DNA from: Botryotinia globosa
Lineage: Eukaryota; Ascomycota; Leotiomycetes; Helotiales; Sclerotiniaceae
Assembly (NCBI GenBank): GCA_014898425.1
Contig: RCSZ01000004.1
Coordinates: 1,674,001 to 1,738,000 of the forward strand
Direction of reading: 5' to 3'
Length of the DNA stretch: 64,000 nt
The notes beneath the pieces are model-generated. The model did not search any database. It was not told where the DNA came from and saw only the letters and a program-made list of their open reading frames with translations. Positions 11,611-21,765 of this stretch are shown here, in pieces (positions within the stretch are counted from its first letter, which is position 1; each line of letters starts with the position of its first letter). Both the position numbers and the translations under genes were made by a program.

Positions 11611-12143
11611 TCAAAGTTTCTGACCTGGACCACACCACTTTCTCTGTTCTAATCTTTCAGCCACGGTTATTTGAGAAGTCTCGTATGACCAGAGCTGCAA
11701 TTGTATCTTGTCCCCAGGCTTATTCATATCGGTAGTATATCCGTGTCCACCGGTATTATCGGACCAGGTGTCGTAGTCATGGCCACCTCCCGAACAGTAC
11801 CCACAAACATACGATTCTCTAGTACAGAAATCGCAAGTAGGAATCTGGAAATTCGGATCAGAATGTAAATCAGGAAAATAACTGTTCTCTTCCGCAAGTT
11901 TGACATTGGACGAGTCCTCATGAGAGGTCAAGAAGTTTTCTTGGCTATGGACCTTAGCGGGCGCCTTGCCGTCGATGCCAATAGATTCGTCGCCTGTATT
12001 TGAAACTGTGCTTGCGTTGTGGTTTTTGGCAACATGACTGGTCCTGTGCGCAATGACCTTCTTTCTGTCGGATGCCAATTAGTACCCAAGCAATATAGTT
12101 GTGAACCCATACAAGGACGGAAAGCTCACGACTTCTTCGTCAT
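11611..12143 (-). CDS. Small orphan protein with CxxC-type cysteine cluster
   Basis: I do not recognise this gene. A 14-nt first exon (12143-12130, encoding MTKK plus two bases) joins across an intron with GTGAGC donor and CAG acceptor to a second exon 12064-11611, giving about 155 residues in one frame. The N-terminal third is basic and polar, the middle acidic, and a cluster CDFCTRESYVCGYC (two CxxC pairs) followed by GGGHDYD lies at about residues 82-100, which could bind a metal or form disulfides. No signal peptide or membrane segment is visible. The tiny first exon is supported by the phase match and the in-frame ATG but needs transcript evidence. Confidence 0.5.
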
Positions 12144-12215
12144 TTTTGTCCTTGATGGAATAATTGTTGGTTTTTATTCTTTAACCCTCACTTGTTGACA
12201 CAGAGTGGGACAGTG

Positions 12216-12827
12216 TCACTTTTTAAAGTATGCTTCGAATTGCCAAGAATAAAGCTCTTTGGAGATTGTTAGTTGGGAACCGGTGGGTTGACACAACCTA
12301 TCTTCGAGGTGCAGAGATACTGCGATGGCAATTAGATCATTATTGATAGTGTAATATACTCGATAGCTATTAGGTCTGACACTGGTCCAGTCCCCATGTC
12401 GATGCAGACTCGAGAGTTTAACCCTACCGGACAAAGGTTGTGCTAAATGATCAGTCCATGTGCCGCGAGCGGCATCTGCGATTCGAGAACAATCAAACAG
12501 TTCTTGAATTTTGGTGGCGGTATCTGCTGAACTAATGACGCCGTATTGCATCCGACAGATTCGATGTTGGAGGCTTCTGATCCAGTAGAGACTATTTCTA
12601 TCCTAGGGAAACTCTAGTGCTGCATAATTGCAATCTTCTAGAAAGCTTTACCTTTTCCAAGCTGCATATATCATGGTCGAGATAACCAAGAAATACGTTC
12701 GCTGTCGATGTCTATGCTGCTAGCTCACGATATTATCATGCAGGCTTCCGACAACACTCCATGAATTGACCTCCCTTACTTGCCATCTCTTCTTCGTGCG
12801 AATGACTACCCAACGCACCCTTTCCAT
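12216..12827 (-). CDS. Hypothetical three-exon gene, weak
   Basis: Three exons (12827-12780, 12711-12652, 12602-12216) can be joined, all in phase 0, with GTAAGG and GTAAAG donors and TAG acceptors. The product is 164 residues, starting MERVRWVVIRTKKRW and ending SWQFEAYFKK. The longest exon reads like genuine coding sequence (for example TWTDHLAQPLSGRVKLSSLH and YRVYYTINNDLIAIAVSLHL). I recognise no family, signal peptide or membrane segment. The first exon could extend further upstream in the same frame. Consistent phases favour a gene, but a decayed gene or chance frame remains possible. Confidence 0.33.
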
Positions 12828-15039
12828 GAAATTTCCGAGACAACACTCGGGCAACGCCATCGTAATACAGCTAAGACTCCCGCGAAGAATGATAGGGAGA
12901 TTCGGTTGAGTCAACATAAATTTTCTCTTTCGCTCCCCATTGTGGGAGCGGTTCCAGACGGCGGATGGCTGCAGCCTCCTTATTTTTTCATCTTGGGCGC
13001 TTTTGCAGCCGTCTTGCTCAGACAGGGCGCTGAAGGATTCCAAATCTCGGTGTGTATAATGCGCTGGCATGCGTGGTTTTGAATTATATCTGCGCTGGCA
13101 TGCGTGAAAATGTTTGTTTGCCTTTCAAACAATCACGCCATTTCTTGCCATGTACATATCTTGGAAGAATTTATTATTTTGAGATGAGGAAAGCGATCTA
13201 ATTTGCCTACCCGGTGCTCATACAATGACTAGGATTCTGCAGTCTTATGTCAGGTGAACGCTAGCAAAAAAAACCCAGCCATAAAGTAAACGGTTACATT
13301 GATTGGGGATACTCAAAACAATGGCTACTTACCTGCACTACCAAGACCGACGAGGAAATTTTAATTTTCAAGCAGAAGCAGTGATTGGAATCGGTGAGCA
13401 GAGTCTGTACTAATTTTTTGGAACCGCATGACGAGAGATGTGCATCAAAACCTCCATTGCTCCAATTTGGATATCTTATGCGTTCACTTGGTCGTGTTCT
13501 TCCCGCCCCAAGATGCAAAGAGTCATATCACGACGCTGAATTCCTCTTGAACATACATTTCAACGTCTAGTATTTCCAGTGCCAACTTGATGTTGCCCAA
13601 CTGTCCTCCTACTCTGAAAAGTGCCGCCACAAAAAAAAAAGGATGCATCTCGTCTTGCTCTGCAGTCCCGTAGAATTTTGATACCGTCAATGCCACCTGC
13701 AATTACTATGTGAAATTGTGAATATGTGCCTGTGCAGATGACTCGAAAGGAAATTGAAGTTGGGCATATTCTCCTTCATCACTACCTAATCTTTGTTTTT
13801 CAAGAACTTCACGATTACACTGCAGATTCCATTATATGGAACCCTTAGTGTATGGTAAGACCAAGGGTTCATCCATACAGTGGGTTTTGAAAATGCAAGC
13901 CCCTGCAGGTGTGCGACAATGAAGCTTGTACTCTGTATATCATTTGCAACTTCGTAGAAGTGCCACTGCAGTGGTGGGGAAAAGGCTCCGTATAAATTCC
14001 GTTTGGCCATCTAACGACAGCTGTTCCCGCATCGCAGATGATCACATATGATCAAATCTGACATGGCCTATCGAGTAATGGGCGAACTCAATTTGCAGTA
14101 TGAAATGGTGGCATTTTGCTTAATTTCCATGCTCCATGCTCCATGCTCCATGATTCCATCTTTCTATTGTTTGGGAACACATGCGAATGGCTTGCTTCAG
14201 ATACACCTGAACCATTTTTTTATCGGAATAGAAGACTGATGAGTGTGTCAACGCGTGGTCTTATATATCGCTCTAGAGTGATCAACATATCATATCATAT
14301 CATATCGTATCATGCTATACGATGCTACTGGTAGGACTTACTTGGGTAGGTTGGCAATCATAATATTTCACCGTTTTCGTCGCAAAAAGATGAAATGAAA
14401 ATGCTACGATATTCAATTAGTCAATCAACATGAGACAGGTATGTTTTTATGTTTGCCTCTGTGATGTGAGTATTGTTAAGTATACCGACCGGTTCACGTT
14501 GCCAATGATGTTTGGACAATCTACAAACGAACCCTGCATTTTGGAAAGCCAAGATGCGGGAACTAATCGTTGGTAACGTCACCGGGAGGGTTAAGCTTTG
14601 ACCCGTGGTACCTTCTCGAGCTACTGAGAATGCAATGCTTACCTGTGCATTGATAGTCGTAAGAATTGGATAAAGGAAAGAGTATATCAATCACATCAAG
14701 AATTATATAAGCAATTCGAAAGTGCAACGCAATCAATTACCACAGATCAGGTGATTGTGGACAAATCATGATATTCGATATCTCACATCTAATATCTCAC
14801 ATCTAATATCTAATATCTAGCTATTTATCATACGATTTCCTGCCCATGCGATGCATCTATTCATCATCCATTGTCTAGAACTACGAGGTCAAGACAAGTC
14901 AGACAACCTAACCAACCAACCCTAGCTCCTCTATTAGCCTTTACCCCACAACTTTCCATCAATTCAATCCTTACCTGCCCTCCACCAATTCCTCTTTTAT
15001 TTTCCTAACAACCTATAAATCTCAACATATATCATATCA
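12828..15039. other. Intergenic, no supported gene
   Basis: About 2.2 kb of unassigned DNA. It has a short array of the 9-mer TCCATGCTC near 14128-14150, runs of ATATC repeats at 14288-14312 and 14770-14820, and small open frames that do not resemble known proteins. The last ~200 bp have the CT-rich composition of a leader upstream of the ATG at 15040. Confidence 0.5.
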
Positions 15040-16289
15040 ATGGCTCCCGACTTAAACTCAATCCCTCCTTCACGTTCATCAAATACTTCACCCAACATGT
15101 CCCGCACAGCTTCAAATCCAGGCGATAGCCCCGCACATATGAATGTACGAGCTCAAAGTCCTTCTCCATCACCGCGTTCTGCATCCACGTCGCTCCAAGC
15201 TGCTGCTGCAGTGAACGCGGGCCTTCAACAAGAAGAAAATACAAGGCGTATGTTTGGTTTCTTTCTTTGCTCCCTTTATCTACCCCTTAACTTAGCACAA
15301 ACACTCCATCAACACAAAACGACTGCTAATTTCAAATGTAGGTGGTTCTACAAGCCGGCATCGACAAGCTTCGACAGCTTCACACTCGGGCAGAAGACGA
15401 TCAACAGTTCTAAATGCTTTACAAATGAATGATCCAACCTTACCACCACAAGGGGAAATCGTTAGTGAAAGCCAAAATCGTACAGCCAGCCCCATGTCAC
15501 TCACAGGGTCACCTATCACTGGCAGTGGTGATCATCGACATTATCGCGCACCTAGTCTTGGCGAGATTCATCAGGAGTTGGAACAAGAACAAGAAGCTCA
15601 AGTGGTAAGTTACTGTTCTATCAGATGATGCACCGAATTCTCAGCTCACCAGCTGATTTCTCTCTTATTCAGAATCGACTTTTGCATATGATTCGAACCC
15701 AACAACAACAACTCCAGCAATTACAAGCTGCCAGTGGTCAAGCGTCAGGTTCTGTTGCCATAGATGAATCTACTCCAACATCTGAGCGGTCTCTATCATT
15801 TTCGACACAAAGCATCCCTCCAAATGTGACCTCAGCAGTCCAGGCTCCCCGATCACCCGTTACTGCAATGCATCCTCGAACTTCTTTCGATGTTGCACGA
15901 GAAAATTTAAATCGGCGATCTAGAACACCTAGTCGAACTGCATCTCCTAGGTTGAGGTCTACATCTATAAGCAATGAAGGGGGAGATGCATGGAATTTAG
16001 GCGGTCGTGATGAAAGTGCATATTATCAAGCCGAAACCCAAACAATGATTCGAGAGAATCAGATGTTGCGTCAAAGAATTCGGGAATTGGGTAAGTTAAA
16101 GTTTATCACATCTCTTCAATATCTCTTCATGCCAATTAATAATTATTAGAGCGGCAAGTTAGTGAACAACATGCAAATTCCTCCATAACACACGAACCTG
16201 CCTTGAGCTCCCATCTAGCATCCTCCACCTCGTTTTCTGAAGAAACAACATCACTTGTTGCGCCAGCAGAGGAGCCAAAACAAGATTGA
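15040..16289 (+). CDS. Conserved fungal Ser/Pro/Gln-rich coiled-coil protein
   Basis: Four exons (15040-15247, 15342-15604, 15673-16090, 16150-16289) join in phase to give 342 residues. The N-terminus is low-complexity Ser/Pro (for example QSPSPSPRSAS). A conserved-looking core APSLGEIHQELEQEQEAQVN runs into a Gln-rich helix (HMIRTQQQQLQQLQ), followed by a disordered Ser/Arg region and a second helix with ENQMLRQRIRELERQV, which reads as a leucine-zipper-like coiled coil. I do not know a function. The layout (disordered arms around two short coiled coils) suggests a scaffold or regulatory protein. There is no signal peptide or membrane segment. I believe similar proteins exist in related ascomycetes, but this is recollection, not a search. 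Confidence 0.8.
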
Positions 16290-16738
16290 CACGATACAAA
16301 CACTCAGAGGCTTTCTTTATGTATGGGAAATTCTACGGACTAGAGGCGTAATAAGTGATTCCATGGATCAAGTGCATCCAAATTGTAACTTTACAAAGCT
16401 TTGGCGTTGGTGTGTTTATTAGTACGTTTATTGTTGGGCAGTATCGAAGCTACCTATGAGTCTAAAAGCGCGTGTGAGAAGATTTCTTATCCCTAGAATC
16501 AAGACTTAACAACAACTCAACCCGTAATGAATAATATTCTTTCTGGACTTTGAGGTTTAATCCCAAGATGAAGATAGTGATAGCCTTATCTTTGAGCCTT
16601 GTGAACCCCTGCATTTGCACGGAAGCTCCCCGCACTCGTGGTATTGCATCATTACAATCTTATGCAACGACAAGCCATTGAATCCTGATGGTCTAGCAGC
16701 TTGAGCTTTTTGATGGGATAAAAAAAATACTTGTGAAT
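16290..16738. other. Intergenic between two plus-strand genes
   Basis: About 450 bp, containing the 3' end of the coiled-coil gene and the promoter of the dehydrogenase gene. No other feature is seen. Confidence 0.5.
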
Positions 16739-18133
16739 ATGTTTCGCAGCTCCATTCGAGGTCAATTGACCTCAAAGTTAATGCAACGACGATGTTTCAC
16801 AAGTACTATCTCACGACAGGCTGATTTTACACATGCTGTATATCCCCTTCCATGGTACCAACGATATGTTATTGCAATTGAATGCTAATATGCCAAGGTT
16901 ATCGGTGGAGGTGCAGTAGGCCTTGCAATTGCGAGGCAATTAGCAGGTAGAGACGGAACAAGCACATTACTTCTCGAGCGAAATAGTGCTGTGGGAATGG
17001 AAACCAGTTCGAGGAATTCTGAAGTCAGTATCTCTGTTCTGACATCTCTTCTAAATTGTCACTGCAGCAGAACATGTTTCGATATTTTCACATCGACCAT
17101 TTCAATCGGCTGATAACTTTTCTATCAGGTCATCCACGCTGGTCTCTATTACGGCGCTGATTCCCTCAAAACCAAAGTATGCATTCGTGGTCGTCAGATG
17201 CTCTATGCCCTGTGCGCCCAGTACAACATTCCTCACAAGAACATGGGCAAATGGATCGTAGCCCAAACCGATCAACAATACGAAGAACTAGTCAAAGTCC
17301 ACGAGTTCAGCAAAACGCTGGAGAATGTTCCCACGCATTTCGTATCGTTAAAACGGGCCGCTATCGAAGAACCATACGTGTGCGCGCAAACGGGGATCCT
17401 CGCGAGTCCGTCGACGGGAATCGTAGATTCGCATGCGTATATGCAGTTTCTGCATGGCGATTTTGAGGAGAGGGGTGGGGACACGGCGTTGAATAGTAAT
17501 GTGGTTGCGATTACTCCGTTGGGGGATAAGGGAAGCATGGGATGGGAAATCCTGGTGCGGGATAGAGCAAGTGGGGAAGAAAATACATTTGTCGCGGAGA
17601 GCATCGTTAATTCTGCGGGCTTGGGCGCGTGCGATGTGAATAACATGATTTTACCGCCGGAACAACATCGTACGCAGTATTACGCAAAGGGGAATTATTT
17701 CTCCTATTCCCCCAGCACGCCCTCCACGAAACATCTTATTTATCCGGCGCCCGAACCGGGGCTCGGGGGTCTGGGCACCCATCTCACGCTGGATATCGCG
17801 GGGCGCATTCGCTTTGGACCGGATGTGGAGTGGGTGGATAGCGCGGAGGATTTGGCGGTCAATAGTGCGCGGTTGCCGCAGGCGATCGAGCAGATACGGC
17901 GGTTTTTTCCGGATGTGAAGGTCGAGGGCATTCAGCCGGATTACGCGGGTATTCGACCGAAGCTGGCGAGGGGCGGGGCGGTGGGGAGTGGAAAGGGGTT
18001 TCAGGATTTTGTGGTCAGGGATATGCGGGGGGAGGGGTGGAGCGGGTGGGTGAATTTGTTGGGGATTGAGAGTCCGGGGTTGACGAGCAGTTTGGCGATT
18101 GCGGAGGTGGTGGAGGGGGCGTTGTATGGGTAG
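16739..18133 (+). CDS. L-2-hydroxyglutarate dehydrogenase, mitochondrial
   Basis: Exons 16739-16837, 16898-17023 and 17129-18133 join in phase 0 to give 409 residues. The first exon encodes an Arg/Ser-rich mitochondrial presequence (MFRSSIRG... [10 protein letters not shown]). Exon 2 carries the FAD-binding Rossmann motif [12 protein letters not shown] and then [10 protein letters not shown]. Exon 3 starts [15 protein letters not shown], a hallmark of the L2HGDH/DAO family, and includes [18 protein letters not shown] and the C-terminal FAD site [15 protein letters not shown]. The enzyme oxidises L-2-hydroxyglutarate to 2-oxoglutarate, passing electrons to a quinone acceptor, and repairs a by-product of malate dehydrogenase. 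The start is chosen because the upstream in-frame ATG at 16739 gives the presequence. Exon 3 becomes strongly G/C-rich at third positions toward its 3' end, unlike the AT-rich flanks. Confidence 0.92.
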
Positions 18134-19436
18134 TTGGGGGTTGGGGGGATGGGATGGGATGGGAGAGAGAGAGAGAGGGAGAAGTTGATATCATGGGGCA
18201 TATGTTTGGAAACGATGTACATACCGAGAGCAGAGAAATACAAGCGAGGAGTTATACGCGAAGCGAAGCAAACGTTGTGCGATCGATAATTACCTAGGTA
18301 TAGCAGAGCGAAAAATATCAAAGTATTGGGAAGATGAAGAAACAAAGAATGCAGATGGCTTTTTCTGAAAATTTCCATGCTGACTTCTTTTCATCATCAA
18401 ATATTACCTAGGTAAAGTAGGTAGGTAGTTGATCATACAGAACTCCTTACTCCTTACCTGGATGGGTAATGCGTCCTATTCAATCCGATCTGATGTGATG
18501 ATTCTGATCGGATAGAAGTTTGCTTTAATATACAATTTGCATCTCTTTCTATCTTATCTATCTATTCAGTGGGTACCTATCTAATATTCAAATGACTATT
18601 TATTTCATTTCATTTTATTTTATCGCATCTAATTATTATATACATATCGCATATCGCGTATCACTTACTACCAAGTATTTATACATATCTATCTACCTAC
18701 CTACAAACCAATATTTATAAAAACATTGCACTTCTTAATCTCAATCTCAATCTCAATCTCAAGATTGAGATTTTCAAGATTGAGATTTTCAAGATTGAGA
18801 TTTTCAAGATTGAGATTTTCATGGTTATATTTCATGGTAATATTTCATGTACCTTTCTCCTCTTCTCTTCTCATTTCCTTTCCTTTTCTCTCCCTTCATT
18901 TTCCCATCTCAACAAACATCATCCTCAACCCCATCCTCATCCCCATCCACACATTAACGAGTTTCCCCTCTCTTCCCCTTCCTAATCCAGGTATCTTATC
19001 ATATCCTACAAGTACAAGTACAAGTTTCATTCATGCATACCAACCAGCATACCATCATCACTATCACCATAATCCCTCCCCTATCCATCCATCCATCTTT
19101 CTGCTACACCTTTTCCAAACGAAAAGAAAAGAGAGAAAGATAATAGGATGAGATACAAGACAAGAGAAGACAAGACAAGACAAGACAAGACAAGCCATAA
19201 CATAAAAACGCTCTTTCTTTCACGAGCTCAGAACCTGAATTCTTATTATAAAAAGGGTAAAAAAGAAGAAGAGTATTATAATACAAGCGAGAAGTAATGT
19301 AGATAAAGTAGGTAGGTAAAGTAGGTAGGTAAAGTTAATCCCTAAAGCCCCATAGAAAGAAACATAAGCTCATAGAATCCATATCCATCCATCATACCAA
19401 TGCCCTGTACCTTTTACAAAAAGAATGAAAGGAAGA
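18134..19436. other. Convergent intergenic region with simple repeats
   Basis: About 1.3 kb between the dehydrogenase (+) and Mob (-) genes. It begins with GGGATGGGAT and GA repeats, includes a 15-bp array (18761-18820), AAGACAAGAC repeats near 19157-19190 and TAGGTAGGTAAAG repeats near 19306-19333. No gene is supported. Confidence 0.55.
18738..18820. repeat. Inverted-plus-tandem repeat
   Basis: Three to four copies of ATCTCA (18738-18760) are followed by four perfect copies of the 15-mer AAGATTGAGATTTTC (18761-18820). The 15-mer contains GATTGAGAT, the complement of the preceding array, so the region can fold into alternative hairpins. Confidence 0.85.
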
Positions 19437-21266
19437 TCAAGTCTTTTGTTCCCCTCTCTCTCCATCTTGATCCGATGCCTTTTCCTTATCCGTAGTGTTC
19501 GTATCGTCGTTTATGTGATTGGTTGATGTTGATATTTTTGAAGCTTCTTTTGCTGCGGCGGATTTTTTTGCTTTCTTCTTGGATTTCTTGGACTTTTTGG
19601 GAGGGGTTTCTTTGGTGGTGGAAACTTCTTTGGGTGGAGATGTATATTCATCCTCGCTGGAGTTATCCTTCTGCTCTTGTACTTCTTGCTCCTCTTCCGT
19701 TTCTCCGCCACTCTCGGTACTAGATGGCTCTGAAGTAGGCTCTGATTCTGATTCTGGAATTGGATCTTCAATGACTGTCTCTGACTTCTCTTCGCTAGCA
19801 TCGCCATTTTCTTGTTCCATCTCTGTCTTGTCTCCCACTGAATCGCCAGACATACTATCCCACGAACCAGTTGAATCTGCTCTCGAATCGTTATCATCAT
19901 GGATGACAGTCTCAGAATCTTCCAGCTCAGATTCCAGATCTTGGATCGTTTGCGAACTTGAGTATTCTTCCTTTACTACCCCATTATCCATCTCCTCATG
20001 GTCCATATCATCATCTGGATCCACCTCCTTAACGGTCTCCACAATAACGGGTATCTCTATCTCTGGTTTAGTATCATTTTCCGTCTCTCCATCCTCTCCC
20101 TCTTCCTCTGCAATTCGTGAATTACGTGCAGCCCTTAATCTTTGAGTTATGTCCCCTTCTTCCTCATCAATCTCCTGAACTGTCGTGATTGCCGATCCCA
20201 CTGAAGGCGATTGTCTAACATGTCGTCTAGTTGTATTTTGTCTTCCAAGCCCTAAGAAGTCTTCCTCAACTCCTACTGGTGTCTTCAAAATCGATGTAAC
20301 CGCCGGTGGTTTATCCTCAACATATTCCAATCCCTCTGCTTCTGGTGGGAGCTTATAATTCTCTGGCGGCAATAGCTCATGCATATCACAAACCGTCTTG
20401 AACAAAACATAAAGACCTGTCTGGCCCTCAACCTGCCAAAATACTCCCCGATGTTGAAACCACGCATGCGCAAATATTCGATGTAATCGCCTGAAAATAT
20501 TAATTAAATGTTTAACACCAGCCCCTCTGTCATCCATCGCATCACCAGCGGCCATACTCAAACGACTTGGAAATATCTTTTGGCTAGTTACAATATTTGT
20601 AGCCCAGTCCAATGTATGACAGCAGTAATCGATCGCGCAACAACTTTTGGGTGATTCGTGTACGGCGCAAAGAAATTGCCATTCGGAAGCGCGCATTTCT
20701 GGACATGTATGTGCGGAACAGGGAGGATCGTCGAAGAGGAATCCAATTATTAGATCATTACATTTGTTGATTAAGAAACGACAGAGTTCGTACAGCCAAA
20801 GAGCTTGATCGAGTCCATTTGGTGGTGTAGCTATTTCGACAGCGGTTTCGCGGGTTATGGGGATGCTATGGTCTTTGGAGGGAGGTTTAGTATGATAGTA
20901 ATGGAGCGCTTTTAAATGTTCTTGTAGTTGAAATGCTGAGTCGAGCTGTGTGATGTTAAGAATAAGTTAGCAATGTCATCAAAATACAGATGCGACGTAG
21001 ACGTAGCCTTTGAGCTTCAAATTAGGAAATCAGGAGGTACCAACCTCACTCAAAGGTATGAGAGGTGGACCAGCAGCCATATCGGCAGCTTTTGTTCCAG
21101 GATGTATCCTTCGACTAGCATTTGTTTCTATAATACTCTGCTCAATCATTTGTTCTTGGTTTGAGGAAGCACTTCCAAGGGATGGTGATTTCGGACCAAT
21201 CTGGATTTCTGTAGGAGGAGGTGGGCTGGGAAGCCGTGGAGAGCTTGGTGGGAGACTGGACATCAT
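19437..21266 (-). CDS. mob3: Mob1/phocein family protein (MOB3, STRIPAK-type)
   Basis: Two exons (21266-21045 and 20945-19437) join in phase 0, giving 576 residues. The first exon encodes a Pro/Ser-rich N-terminus. The Mob domain lies at about residues 75-230, including LYELCRFLINKCNDLIIGF, then PPCSAHTCPEM, KSCCAIDYCCHTLD and RRLHRIFAHAWFQHR, with the Cys/His residues that bind the structural zinc. This form is closest to the phocein/MOB3 branch, a subunit of the STRIPAK phosphatase-kinase complex that controls hyphal fusion and fruiting-body development in Sordaria and Neurospora. The ~340-residue C-terminal extension is highly acidic (Glu/Asp/Ser) and ends in a lysine-rich stretch (KKSKKSKKKAKK) and a polar tail. 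The two adjacent ATGs at 21266 make the first Met ambiguous by one residue. The intron has a non-consensus GTTGGT donor. Confidence 0.9.
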
Positions 21267-21765
21267 GATCAAGCCCTCAAATTGACTTTGTAAATCTTGT
21301 ACATATGCCAAAAAACGATGCGCTCGAGGTTGCGACTTGGAAGAGTTGAGTTTGCTTACTTTTTAACGAACGATAAATTGAAAGTTGATGGGTGTGGATT
21401 AATATTACAGTATTACAGTAATACCGGTAGTAACGCGCCAATTTCTGCAGATCCGCGTTAACCAATCAAATCTTATGGTTCTTTAAATAGTGTCGGGAAC
21501 TCTAAATTGGGTGCAAGGACGCTGAACTTTCACAAGGCTGTAGAACATGTGAGGAATAAAAGGGTTTTTTATATTTTGTGGGAAAAAACAATTGAAATTG
21601 AAATCAAAATCAAAATCAAAATCTTCCTCAAGTAGAGAGAGATAGAGAGAGCAAGAGAAAGAGCAAGAGAGAGAAGAGAGGCCAAAGAATAATTCATAAT
21701 ATTTTACTTCTTTGATATACATTTATTTACAACCATCCCTTTCCTGTACCTGGTACATATTCATC
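21267..21765. promoter_or_regulatory. Shared divergent promoter of mob3 and zng1
   Basis: About 500 bp separate the start codons of two divergently transcribed genes. The region has AAAATC and GAGAGA tracts (about 21594-21680) and poly-A/T runs; no specific regulator site is identified. Confidence 0.5.

Noticed and set aside
19519..20145. Long plus-strand frame opposite the Mob gene
   Set aside because: It is the antisense shadow of the acidic Glu/Ser C-terminus of Mob3; the Ser-rich translation is expected from complementing GAA/GAT-rich codons.
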